A stretch of 64,000 nucleotides of DNA from Streptomyces sp. A0958. GTDB lineage: Bacteria > Actinomycetota > Actinomycetes > Streptomycetales > Streptomycetaceae. A program made the position numbers and the translations under genes. The DNA lies in the NCBI RefSeq assembly GCF_004795035.1, contig NZ_SSBK01000008.1:124001-188000 (forward strand), written 5' to 3'. The notes below the pieces were generated by a model. That model did not search any database. It was not told the origin of the DNA and saw only the letters and a list, made by a program, of their open reading frames with translations. Shown here piece by piece: positions 34,173 to 42,169 of the stretch; the first letter of the stretch is position 1, and every line of letters starts with the position of its first letter.

Positions 34173-34621
34173 CGACTGTGCCACCGCGTGGGCTTGAGGA
34201 ACGGCTGAGCGACACTCGCAAGAGACTGGAGAACGACATCGATGTCTGGGTCGCCTCGGCGGGCGGTCCCGGCACTCCCTACCTCGTCCCGCTCTCGTTC
34301 CTCTGGGACGGGACCGCCATCCTCGTCTCGACCCCGCGCGATTCCGTGACCGGTCGCAACCTGCTGGCGGACGGCCGGGTGCGCGCCGCCCTCGGCCCGA
34401 CGCGCGACGTCGTGATCGTCGACGGCGACGCGGAGGCGGTGGATGCCGCCGAACTCGGCGTAACGGCCGATGCCTTCGCGGCCAAGACCGGCTTCGACCC
34501 GCGCGAACTCGACCAGCCCTACCAGTACTTCCGCGTACGGCCCCGACGCATCCAGGCCTGGCGGGAGGCCAACGAGCTGCCCGGACGCACGCTGATGAAG
34601 GACGGCGTCTGGCTCGGCTGA
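34169..34621 (+). CDS. PNPOx-like (split-barrel FMN/F420-binding) protein
   Basis: A 150-residue split-barrel protein of the pyridoxamine-phosphate-oxidase-like family: VWVASAGGPGTPYLVPLSFL, ILVSTPRDSVTGRNLLADG and a C-terminal VRPRRIQAWREANELPGRT. Family members bind FMN, F420 or heme and often act as small oxidoreductases or sensors. It is the last gene of the operon: its ATG, with GGAGGAAGC upstream, overlaps the aldolase stop, and a terminator follows at 34666. True pyridoxal-phosphate synthesis is unlikely because the protein is short, but proximity to a PLP enzyme leaves that open. Confidence 0.8.
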   Translation: MTTVPPRGLEERLSDTRKRLENDIDVWVASAGGPGTPYLVPLSFLWDGTAILVSTPRDSVTGRNLLADGRVRAALGPTRDVVIVDGDAEAVDAAELGVTADAFAAKTGFDPRELDQPYQYFRVRPRRIQAWREANELPGRTLMKDGVWLG

Positions 34622-34665
34622 GCACCTGGGGAAACCCCGGAGGCGTCCGTTCCCCGAGGCATGCG

Positions 34666-34695
34666 GCCGGCCGGTCACCCGCGTGACCGGCCGGC
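34666..34695 (+). terminator. 13-bp hairpin ending the peptide operon
   Basis: Arms 34666-34678 and 34683-34695 (GCCGGCCGGTCAC type) pair perfectly around CCGC, 45 bp after the last stop codon. It separates the peptide operon from the flavin hydroxylase at 34787. Confidence 0.7.
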
Positions 34696-34786
34696 GGCTT
34701 TCCGGAGTCCAGTCGTTCTTGACCAGGGTTGCGGATGACGTTGTCAGGCTGGGCGGAAAAGCCATCTGAATTCTGGAAGGGCGAAC

Positions 34787-36538
34787 ATGACGTCAATCGA
34801 GGTTCCGGTCCTGATCGTGGGCGGCGGCGGCTGCGGTCTGTCCGCCTCCGTCTTCCTCGCTGACCAGGGCGTCGACCACCTGCTGGTGGAGCGGCACGCG
34901 GACACGTCGAGGGTGCCGAAGGCGCACTACCTCAATCAGCGCACGATGGAGATCTTCCGACAGCACGGGCTCCGCGACGACGTCCTCGCGGAGGCGGCGC
35001 CGCTGGACAAGTTCGGCAAGGTGCGCTGGGCGACCACGTTCGCTGGTGACGGGCCGCTGGACGCTCGCCAGATCCATGAGATGGACGCCTTCGGCGGTGG
35101 CGAACTGACGGAGCGCTACGGCGCGGCCGGGCCGGAACTGCCCGCGAAGCTGCCGCAGATGTGGCTGGAGCCGATCCTGCGCCGTCACGCGGAGCAGCGC
35201 AGTCCGGGGCGAATCCTCTTCGGCCACGAGGTGATCGACTTCTCCGACGAGGGCGACCACGTCCTCGCTGAGGTGCGCAACGTCGAGACCGGCGAGGTCG
35301 TCACGGTCAGGGCGCAGTACCTCCTCGGCGCCGACGGCGGCCGCTACGTCGGTGCCAAGGCCGGCATCGAGATGCAGGGCCCGCCCGGCGTCGTCAACAC
35401 GACGACCGTGTACTTCTCCGCGGACCTGTCGCAGTGGTGGGAGGAGGGCACGCTCATCACGCACTACCTCAGCCCGGAGGACCCCGACCTCTCCGTCAAC
35501 CTCATCGAGATGGGCCCCAGCTGGGGCAAGGCCTGTGAGCAGTGGGGCCTGCACATGGCCCCCGGCCCGGCCGGCCGCTGGAACAACGAGACGGTCGTCG
35601 ACCGCATCCGTGAAGTGCTGAAGGTGCCGGACCTGGAAGTGACCGTGCACAAGGTCACGGACTGGATCGTGAACGCGATCCTCGCCGACAAGTACCGGGT
35701 CGGCCGGGTGCTGATCGCCGGCGACGCCGCGCACAAGCAGCCGCCCGCCGTGGGCCTTGGCCTCAACACCGGCATCCAGGACGCGCACAACATCGCCTGG
35801 AAGCTGGCCGCGGTACTGAACGGCAGCGCGCCCGAGAGCCTGATCGACACCTACGAGGCCGAGCGCCGGCCCGTGGGCCGCGAGAACGTCGACTGGGCGG
35901 TCGCCGCCGCTCAGCACCACCAGGCGGTCATCGACGCCATAGGCGGCGGTCACAACATCCCGGCGGGGCGCCGCGGGCAGCGCCTGGCGGCGTACTTCGA
36001 CCCGTCCCCGCTCGGCGACACCGTGCGGGCGCGTGCCCTGGAGATCTTCCACACCCACCGCGGCGGCTGCCAGTCGTTCGAGATGGAGATCGGCTTCGCC
36101 TACGAAGAGGGAGCGGTCGTCCCCGACGGCACCGAGCGCCCGGCGCGCGTCCCCATGCGCGACCAGCACACACCGACCTCGCGCCCCGGCCACCGGCTGC
36201 CGCACGCCTGGATCACCCGGGACGGCGAGCGCCTGTCCACCCTCGACCTGACGGGCCGGACCGGCTTCACACTGATCACCGGCCCGGAGGGGACGGCGTG
36301 GAGGGAGGCGGCCGCGCGCGTGGCGGAGAAGTTCTCCGTCCAGCTCGACGTGGTCGGTATCGGCGAGGGCGCCGAGTACGCCGACGCGGACGGCGGGTGG
36401 GAGGCCGTACGGCAGATCACCGGTGCGGGCGCGCTGCTGATCCGTCCCGACCAGCACGTGGCCTGGCGCAGCACCGGTGTGGGCGAGGACGCGGAGCAGG
36501 CGCTGACGGAGGTCTTCGCCACGGTCCTGGACCGCTGA
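34787..36538 (+). CDS. FAD-dependent phenol-hydroxylase-type monooxygenase
   Basis: A 583-residue class A flavoprotein, longer than the three at the left end. It has PVLIVGGGGCGLSASVFLAD at residues 7-26, KAHYLNQRTMEIF, LLGADGGRYVG near residue 182, the FAD motif VLIAGDAAHKQPPAVGLG near residue 305 and a thioredoxin-like C-terminal domain (GALLIRPDQHVAWRS). It resembles the TfdB/MhpA group used for ring hydroxylation and oxidative ring cleavage of polyketides. GAAGGG lies before the ATG. It is a single-gene unit between two terminators. It may act on the same aromatic scaffold as the left-hand monooxygenases. Confidence 0.9.
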   Translation: MTSIEVPVLIVGGGGCGLSASVFLADQGVDHLLVERHADTSRVPKAHYLNQRTMEIFRQHGLRDDVLAEAAPLDKFGKVRWATTFAGDGPLDARQIHEMDAFGGGELTERYGAAGPELPAKLPQMWLEPILRRHAEQRSPGRILFGHEVIDFSDEGDHVLAEVRNVETGEVVTVRAQYLLGADGGRYVGAKAGIEMQGPPGVVNTTTVYFSADLSQWWEEGTLITHYLSPEDPDLSVNLIEMGPSWGKACEQWGLHMAPGPAGRWNNETVVDRIREVLKVPDLEVTVHKVTDWIVNAILADKYRVGRVLIAGDAAHKQPPAVGLGLNTGIQDAHNIAWKLAAVLNGSAPESLIDTYEAERRPVGRENVDWAVAAAQHHQAVIDAIGGGHNIPAGRRGQRLAAYFDPSPLGDTVRARALEIFHTHRGGCQSFEMEIGFAYEEGAVVPDGTERPARVPMRDQHTPTSRPGHRLPHAWITRDGERLSTLDLTGRTGFTLITGPEGTAWREAAARVAEKFSVQLDVVGIGEGAEYADADGGWEAVRQITGAGALLIRPDQHVAWRSTGVGEDAEQALTEVFATVLDR

Positions 36539-36554
36539 GGGGGCAGAGACCAAC

Positions 36555-36597
36555 CGGAGAATCCGGCCGGCGATCCGATCGCCGGCCGGATTCTCCG
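36555..36597 (+). terminator. 20-bp hairpin with short T-run
   Basis: Arms 36555-36574 and 36578-36597 pair perfectly with a 3-nt loop and TTT follows. It lies 16 bp after the stop of the flavin hydroxylase and ahead of the convergent HemY-like gene. Confidence 0.8.
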
Positions 36598-36729
36598 TTT
36601 CCACGACGCCCGGACGTCCAAAGCCCGCGCGCCGGTACGCAGCACTTCGCCCCGCCGAGCTGACGCTCGGCGGGGCGAAGCAGTGGCCGGACGGGGAGAC
36701 CACCCGGGATCACTCCGGTGGACGCGGGA

Positions 36730-38211
36730 TCACACTCCGGCCGCGACCGCCGAGGCGGCTGCCGCCTTCTTCGCGAAGGGGAGGATCTGGTCGACGGCCC
36801 TGCGCGAGGTCATCATGCAGACACCCACGCCCACGCCGTCGTACACCGCACCGCACACCGCGAGCCCGGGCTGGGCCGCGACGGTCTCACGGATCTTCCG
36901 CACCCGGTCCGTGTGGCCGACGTTGTACTGCGGCAGGGCGCTCTCCCAGCGGCTCACGCGGGACGCCACCGGGACACCGGTGACTCCGGTGGCCTCGGCG
37001 AGCTCGGCCGTCGCCAGCGCGACCAGTTCGGCGTCGTCGAGCTGGAGCAGGTGCTCCTCGCCGAACCGTCCGAGCGAGCAGCGCACGATCTCCACGTCGC
37101 CCGCCAGATGCGGCCACTTCACCGTGGTGAACGTGACCTCCTTGACGGCCTTCCCCTCCTCCGCCGGCACCCGGTAACCGGCGTAGCCGCGGCCCGAGAG
37201 CCCGCCGGGGAACGCCGTGCGCGGGTAGGCGAGCGTCACCATGGCCACGCTGGAGTACGGCACCTCGGCGAGCGCCGAGACGGCGGCGGACGTGCCCGGG
37301 ACCCCGGCGAGCAGGCTGCCCGTCGGGCCGGCCGGGGTGGCGATGACGACCGCGTCGGCGTCGATGACCTCCGGGTCGGTGGCCGGCCCCACGGTCAGCT
37401 GCCAGCGCTCACCCTTGCGCGTCAGGTCCCGGACGGGGGTCCCGGTGCGCAGGGCCGTGTCCGGCGCGGCGTCCAGCACCTGCTGGACGATCGCCGCGGG
37501 CAGCGTGCCGAAGCCGCCCTCCAGAGTGGCGACGCTCACCGGCGGGGGCTTCTCGCCCTCCTTCAGGTGCGGCACCAGCGAGCCGGCCGCGTCCGCGAGC
37601 GAGATGTGATCGCGGGAGGCCCTCGCCAGCGGGGTCAGGGTCGCCTCGAACGAGAGGTCCGAGGCACGCCCCGCGAACACACCGGCGAGGAACGGTTCGA
37701 CGAGACGGTCCACGACCTCCTGGCCGAAGCGCCCGCCGACGAAGGACGCGACCGAGATGTCGCCCTCCAGGTCGAACGAGGGCAGCACGAGGTCCTGCTG
37801 CGCCCGCTCCAGGCCTTCGGCGGACAGCACCCCGGACCGGGCGAGGTCGTCGATGTCGCAGGGCACACCCATGAACTGACGGTCGGGCTGGTGCCTGATC
37901 GTGCCCTTGGTCCAGATCGCCGACGCGGTGACCGGGCCCGCCGACATGATCTGCTCGCCGAGTCCCGCCTCCTTGATCAGGCCGGTGGTCTTCTTGCGGT
38001 TGGCGTACAGCGACTCGGCGCCCTCGTCGACCGCGACTCCCGCCACGTCGGAGACCAGCAGCTTTCCGCCCAGTCGGGACGAGGCCTCGAAGAGCGTCAC
38101 GCGCACCGGCTCGTTCCGCAGGTGGAACGCCGCCGCCAGCCCAGAGATCCCGCCACCGACGATGACCACGTGGGGCTTGCCGCTCGCCCGAGCCTGTTCG
38201 CTCCCAGTCAT
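36730..38211 (-). CDS. HemY-type protoporphyrinogen/coproporphyrinogen oxidase homologue
   Basis: A 493-residue FAD amine-oxidase-fold protein close to HemG/HemY of actinobacteria. It starts VVIVGGGISGLAAAFHL, shows GGKLLVSDVAGVAVDEGAES near residue 50, FLAGVFAGRASDLSFEAT near residue 185 and ends with ...VYDGVGVGVCMMTSRRA. Length and motifs are those of coproporphyrinogen oxidase in heme synthesis, yet no hem neighbours are present. It may be a second copy adapted to a pathway oxidation or an accessory heme gene. It is divergent from the SDR gene at 38517. Confidence 0.82.
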   Translation of the reverse strand: MTGSEQARASGKPHVVIVGGGISGLAAAFHLRNEPVRVTLFEASSRLGGKLLVSDVAGVAVDEGAESLYANRKKTTGLIKEAGLGEQIMSAGPVTASAIWTKGTIRHQPDRQFMGVPCDIDDLARSGVLSAEGLERAQQDLVLPSFDLEGDISVASFVGGRFGQEVVDRLVEPFLAGVFAGRASDLSFEATLTPLARASRDHISLADAAGSLVPHLKEGEKPPPVSVATLEGGFGTLPAAIVQQVLDAAPDTALRTGTPVRDLTRKGERWQLTVGPATDPEVIDADAVVIATPAGPTGSLLAGVPGTSAAVSALAEVPYSSVAMVTLAYPRTAFPGGLSGRGYAGYRVPAEEGKAVKEVTFTTVKWPHLAGDVEIVRCSLGRFGEEHLLQLDDAELVALATAELAEATGVTGVPVASRVSRWESALPQYNVGHTDRVRKIRETVAAQPGLAVCGAVYDGVGVGVCMMTSRRAVDQILPFAKKAAAASAVAAGV

Positions 38212-38516
38212 TCCACCAGCTCCTTCATGGTTACGGTGTCGTCAGGCCCGTATCGGCACCGAGACAGGCCTGGGCAGTCTGGCCGAGCGTTCCGGACCCC
38301 GGGTGGAGGGTGCCTCGAAAGCGGGCCGGTCTTTCGCGGTCGCTCACCGCCCTGCTGTTCGACCGCGGGAATTCCGCATTTGAACACCGCGGTTCGGCGG
38401 CACCATCGAACGTGCCCGGGCATTTGCGTTTCGCACCGTGAACATATTGATTCGTTGCTCAAAAACCGGGCGCGTTCCAGAGGCAGCGGAACCTGGACCC
38501 CACGAAAGGGAAAGAC
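38212..38516. other. Divergent intergenic region
   Basis: This 305-bp gap lies between the minus-strand HemY-like gene and the plus-strand SDR. It is relatively AT-rich near 38440-38470 (ACATATTGATTCGTTG), which is where I would look for the SDR promoter. No gene or palindrome was recognised. Confidence 0.35.
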
Positions 38517-39245
38517 GTGCCGTTCGAGAAGGTCGCGCTCATCACGGGCGCCAACAAGGGCATCGGGTTCGCCATCGCGCGGCAGCTCGGTGAGCAGAGG
38601 ATCACCGTTCTCGTCGGCGCCCGGGACGAGGTGCTCGGCAAGCAGGCCGCCGGCACGCTGGCGGACGAGGGCATCACGGCCGTGCCGATCCGTCTCGACG
38701 TGACGGACCCGGCCTCCGTGGAGGAGGCGGCCCGCGAGATCGAGCGGCGGTTCGGGCGCCTGGACATCCTGGTGAACAACGCCGGCATCGCGGGCGGCTT
38801 CACCGGGACGCCCGGCGAGGCGACCGCCGACGACCTGCGGGAGGTCTTCGAGACCAATGTGTTCGGGGTGGTCACCGTGACCCACACGATGCTGCCGCTG
38901 CTGCGCCGTTCCCCGGCCGGCCGCATCGTCAACCTGTCCAGTCACGTGGGCTCGCTGACCCTGTCCTCGGCTCCGAGCGGCCCTCTGGCGGGCCTCAGCA
39001 TGATCGCCTACCAGTCCTCGAAGACCGCCCTGAACGCGGTGACGCTCGCGTACGCGAAGGAGCTGCGGGAGACCCCGATCAAGGTCAACGCGGCGCTCCC
39101 CGGAGTGGTGGCGACCGACATCAACGGCAACCGCGGATACCGGTCCCCCGCCGAGGGCGCGGGGATCGCCGTCCGGCTCGCCACGCTGGACGAGGCCGGC
39201 CCGTCGGGCCGGTGCCTGTCCGACGAGGGCCCCGTCCCCTGGTAG
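38517..39245 (+). CDS. Short-chain dehydrogenase/reductase
   Basis: A 242-residue classical SDR starting at GTG 38517. The cofactor motif ALITGANKGIGFAIAR is at residues 7-22, NNAGIAGG near residue 83, and the catalytic Ser-Tyr-Lys are visible as VNLSSHVG, and AYQSSKTALN near residue 163. TGANKGIG and VLVGARDE suggest an NADPH-preferring carbonyl-reductase-like member. Other genes of this region modify aromatic polyketides, so ketone reduction of such a compound is plausible. It is followed, after 104 bp, by the NmrA-like gene in the same direction. Confidence 0.9.
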   Translation: MPFEKVALITGANKGIGFAIARQLGEQRITVLVGARDEVLGKQAAGTLADEGITAVPIRLDVTDPASVEEAAREIERRFGRLDILVNNAGIAGGFTGTPGEATADDLREVFETNVFGVVTVTHTMLPLLRRSPAGRIVNLSSHVGSLTLSSAPSGPLAGLSMIAYQSSKTALNAVTLAYAKELRETPIKVNAALPGVVATDINGNRGYRSPAEGAGIAVRLATLDEAGPSGRCLSDEGPVPW

Positions 39246-39349
39246 CGCGCGACGTCGCCCTCCCACGAGGGACCCCGGCCGTTCGCGGCCATCACACCTG
39301 ACAGCCGGGCCGGGCGAGGCTCGGCGGGCACACGACATGGAGGCAGACA

Positions 39350-40219
39350 GTGGCGGTTGCAGAGACGATTCTGGTGACAGGCGGCACCGGCCGGCAGGGT
39401 GGGGCGGTCGCCCGCGACCTGCTGCGGCGCGGTTTCTCCGTACGCGCCCTGGTCCGCGACCCGCAGAAGGCGCAGGCGCGGGCGCTGGAGGAGGCGGGAG
39501 CGGTCCTCGTCCGCGGCGACATGGACGACGAGGCATCGCTGGCGGCGGCCACGGAGGGCGCCTACGGCGTCTTCAGCGTGCAGACCTTCCGGGGACCCGG
39601 CGGCGTCGAGGCCGAGATCCGCCAGGGCAAGGCGGTGGCCGACGCCGCGGTGCGGGCCGGGGTGAAGCACTTCGTCTACAGCTCGGTCGGCGGTGCGGAC
39701 CGGGACACCCGCGTCCCGCACTTCGAGAGCAAGCTGGTGGGCGAGCAGTACCTGGCGACGCTCGACCTGCCGGCCACGGTGCTGCGGCCGGCGATGTTCC
39801 ACGACATCCTCCTCGACATAGCCCCGCGCGCCAGGCAGGACGAGCTCGTCCTGGCCATGTGGCTCGACCCCGCGACCTCGGTGCAGGTCATCGCGCCGAG
39901 CGACATCGGCGCCTTCGCCGCGGACGCCTTCGAGAACCCGCGGGAATGGATCGGCCGGACGGTCGACATCGCGGGCGACGAGCTGACCGGGCCGCAGATG
40001 GCCGCGGCGTTCGAGGCCGTCTCCGGCATCCCGACCCGCTTCCAGCAGCTGCCCATCGAGCCGCTGCGCGCGGGCCGCCCCGACCTGGCCAACATGTTCG
40101 ACTGGTTCGAGCGCGACGGTTTCCAGGCCGACCTGACCGAACTGCGGAAGAAGCGGCCGAACCTGGTCTCCGTGGAGGCGTGGCTGAAGGACAACTGGAC
40201 CGCCCCGGAACGCGGCTGA
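39350..40219 (+). CDS. NmrA-like NAD(P)-binding protein
   Basis: A 289-residue atypical SDR of the NmrA/HSCARG type starting at GTG 39350, with GGAGG upstream. It begins ILVTGGTGRQGGAVARDLL and continues VRALVRDPQKAQ, GDMDDEASLAAA, FVYSSVGGADRD; the catalytic Tyr-x-x-x-Lys is replaced by HFESKLVGEQYL. Such proteins either reduce special substrates or sense the NADP redox state. It ends convergently with the Rv2466c-like gene. Role in this cluster is unknown; a quinone or ketone reductase is possible. Confidence 0.85.
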   Translation: MAVAETILVTGGTGRQGGAVARDLLRRGFSVRALVRDPQKAQARALEEAGAVLVRGDMDDEASLAAATEGAYGVFSVQTFRGPGGVEAEIRQGKAVADAAVRAGVKHFVYSSVGGADRDTRVPHFESKLVGEQYLATLDLPATVLRPAMFHDILLDIAPRARQDELVLAMWLDPATSVQVIAPSDIGAFAADAFENPREWIGRTVDIAGDELTGPQMAAAFEAVSGIPTRFQQLPIEPLRAGRPDLANMFDWFERDGFQADLTELRKKRPNLVSVEAWLKDNWTAPERG

Positions 40220-40240
40220 CGCCGGGCCGGCCGTGCGGGC

Positions 40241-40858
40241 TCAGGCGAAGACCGGGTTCCGGGTCCGGGTGCGCTTGAGCTCGAAGAACCCGTCGGTCCC
40301 GGCCACCGCGAGCACGCCGTCCCAGAGCCTCACCGCGGCCTCCCCCCGCGGGACGGGCGTCACCACGGGGCCGAAGAAGGCCACGTCCCCCACGGCGATG
40401 ACCGGGGTGCCCACATCGGTGCCGACGCGGGCGATGGCGTCCTGGTGCGAAGCACGCACCGCGCCGTCGAACGCGTCGGACCCGGCCGCACCGGCCAGGG
40501 CGGGGTCCAGGCCCGCGGCGGCCAGGGCCGCCCCGTACGTGGCCCGCTCCTTGGGCGCCTTCTCCAGGTGGAACCGGGTGCCGAGTTCGGTGTAGAGCCG
40601 GCGCAGCGCCCCGGGTCCGTACGTGTGCTCGGCGGCGGCGCAGACCCGTACCGGCTCCATGCGCAGGGCCAGGTCACGGTGCCAGCGCTCGTCCAGGTCC
40701 GCGCGGCCCTCGTTGAGCAGCGTCAGGCTCATGATGTGCCAGCGGATCTCCAGCGGCCGCCGCTCTGCGACCTCGAGGACCCACCGCGACGTCATCCACG
40801 CCCAGGGGCAGGTCGGGTCGAACCAGAAATCCACCGGGGTCGGGCTTTCGTGTGCCAA
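40241..40858 (-). CDS. Rv2466c-like DsbA-fold protein (mycothiol-dependent reductase family)
   Basis: A 205-residue thioredoxin-fold protein of the DsbA subgroup that includes the mycothiol-dependent nitroreductase Rv2466c. The N-terminus VDFWFDPTCPWAWMTSRW and the C-terminal VGTPVIAVGDVAFFGPVV and FFELKRTRTRNP are characteristic. The active site reads CPWA instead of CPWC, so the resolving Cys is gone. I choose TTG 40858 as start because GAGGAG stands seven bases upstream; ATG 40909 has no such site. In a diazo- or N-O-producing cluster it could reduce or detoxify the product with mycothiol. This is inference. Confidence 0.8.
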   Translation of the reverse strand: MAHESPTPVDFWFDPTCPWAWMTSRWVLEVAERRPLEIRWHIMSLTLLNEGRADLDERWHRDLALRMEPVRVCAAAEHTYGPGALRRLYTELGTRFHLEKAPKERATYGAALAAAGLDPALAGAAGSDAFDGAVRASHQDAIARVGTDVGTPVIAVGDVAFFGPVVTPVPRGEAAVRLWDGVLAVAGTDGFFELKRTRTRNPVFA

Positions 40859-40968
40859 CGTCGGACTCCTCAGGGCGATTATGAGCTCGCGGTCGGAACA
40901 GCCTGACAAGGGGGTTCTGATTCCCGGTCGAGTGTGAGTGGATGCGGGCTCCGTTCACACACGAGGGT

Positions 40969-40981
40969 TCCCCGGTTGAAT
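40969..40981 (+). promoter_or_regulatory. Recurring 13-mer TTCCCCGGTTGAA upstream of the methyltransferase
   Basis: The same 13 bases occur at 18803, in the palindrome before the PuuD-like gene. Here the motif is about 100 bp upstream of the methyltransferase ATG. I noticed no further exact copy, so a shared operator is only a suggestion. Confidence 0.3.
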
Positions 40982-41079
40982 TTACTCGTCAATGATGCCG
41001 GAGGCAGGGCCGGTTGCGGCGGGGAGAAGCGCCGAATTACCGTCCGAAATCCGAGAGAAGACACTCCGAGGGGAAAACG

Positions 41080-42108
41080 ATGACCGCATCGGCCGAGGTC
41101 CGCGACCAGTCGGATTCCTACGCGCTGCTCGAATTGATCCAGGGTGCCGTCATCACCCAGGCGATCTCCGTCGCCGCCCGCCTCGGCATCGCCGACGTGC
41201 TCGCCGACGCACCGCTGTCCGCCGAGGACATCGCCCTGCGGGTCGAGGCCGACCCGCAGGCGACCCACCGGCTACTGCGCGCGCTGTCCGGCCACGGGGT
41301 CTTCGCCGTCCGTCCGGACGGACGGTACGAGAACACCGCGCTGTCCGCCAAGCTCCGCGAGGACGCCCAGGACTCGATGCGGAAGTTCGCCCAGCTGATG
41401 AGCCACCCCCTGCTGCACGAGGAGTGGGGCCACCTCCTCACCACCGTGCAGACCGGCGAGGCCAACCTGCCCAAGCTGCGCGGTATGAGCACGCTGGACT
41501 TCTTCCACGCGAACCACGCCTACGCCGCCGAGTTCTTCCAGGCGTTCGGCAAGGTCTCGGAGTCGGAGACCGACCCGGTCCTGGCCGCCTACGACTTCTC
41601 CCGGTTCCACACCGTCGTGGACGTCATCGGCGGCCGCGGCTACCTCCTGGCGGGGGTCCTCCAGCAGGCACCGGACGCCAAGGGCGTGCTGTACGACTTC
41701 GAGATCGCGACCGTGGACTCGGCCTCGCTCTTCGAGGAGGCCGGCGTCGCGGACCGCTGCACCGTCGAGCACGGCGGCTACCTCGGCGAGCTGCCCAAGG
41801 GCGGTGACGCGTACCTCTTCAAGCGCATCATCCACAACTTCTCCGAGGAGGACGCCCTGACCGCCCTGCGCAACGCGCGCGAGGCGATCAGCCCCGACGG
41901 CAAGCTGCTCTGCATCGAGTACGTGCTCCCCGAGAACAACGAGCGCCACATCGGCCACACCATCGACCTCTGGCTGATGCTGATGATCGGCTCCCAGGAC
42001 CGCACCCTCGCGCAGTACACCGAGTTGTTCGCCAAGGCGGGCTTCAAGATCACCACGGTGGTCCCCACCGTGTCACCGATCTCGGTCATCGAGGCGATCC
42101 CGGTGTGA
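41080..42108 (+). CDS. Second DnrK-type O-methyltransferase family protein
   Basis: A 342-residue protein related to that at 917. It has the N-terminal helical dimerisation and winged-helix part (LELIQGAVITQAISVAARLG, ATHRLLRALSGHGVF) and the SAM domain. Motif I reads VVDVIGGRGYLLAG, again not the usual DVGGGxG but closer than the first copy. FKRIIHNFSEEDALTALRN follows near residue 245 and DLWLMLMIGSQDRT near residue 305. The ATG follows GAGGGGAAAAC. It is the first of a three-gene run with the AhpD-like and sulfotransferase genes. Methylation of an aromatic hydroxyl is likely but not certain. Confidence 0.85.
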   Translation: MTASAEVRDQSDSYALLELIQGAVITQAISVAARLGIADVLADAPLSAEDIALRVEADPQATHRLLRALSGHGVFAVRPDGRYENTALSAKLREDAQDSMRKFAQLMSHPLLHEEWGHLLTTVQTGEANLPKLRGMSTLDFFHANHAYAAEFFQAFGKVSESETDPVLAAYDFSRFHTVVDVIGGRGYLLAGVLQQAPDAKGVLYDFEIATVDSASLFEEAGVADRCTVEHGGYLGELPKGGDAYLFKRIIHNFSEEDALTALRNAREAISPDGKLLCIEYVLPENNERHIGHTIDLWLMLMIGSQDRTLAQYTELFAKAGFKITTVVPTVSPISVIEAIPV

Positions 42109-42169
42109 CGGCCCTGTCCGGCGTGACCCCTCACCCTCCAGCGCACCGCTACCACACAGGAGAACTCCG

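Noticed and set aside
31470..34796. A 1108-codon minus-strand open frame
   Set aside because: It is antisense to the aldehyde dehydrogenase, aldolase and PNPOx-like genes, and its composition (Gly, Arg, Asp, Val blocks) is that of a shadow frame.
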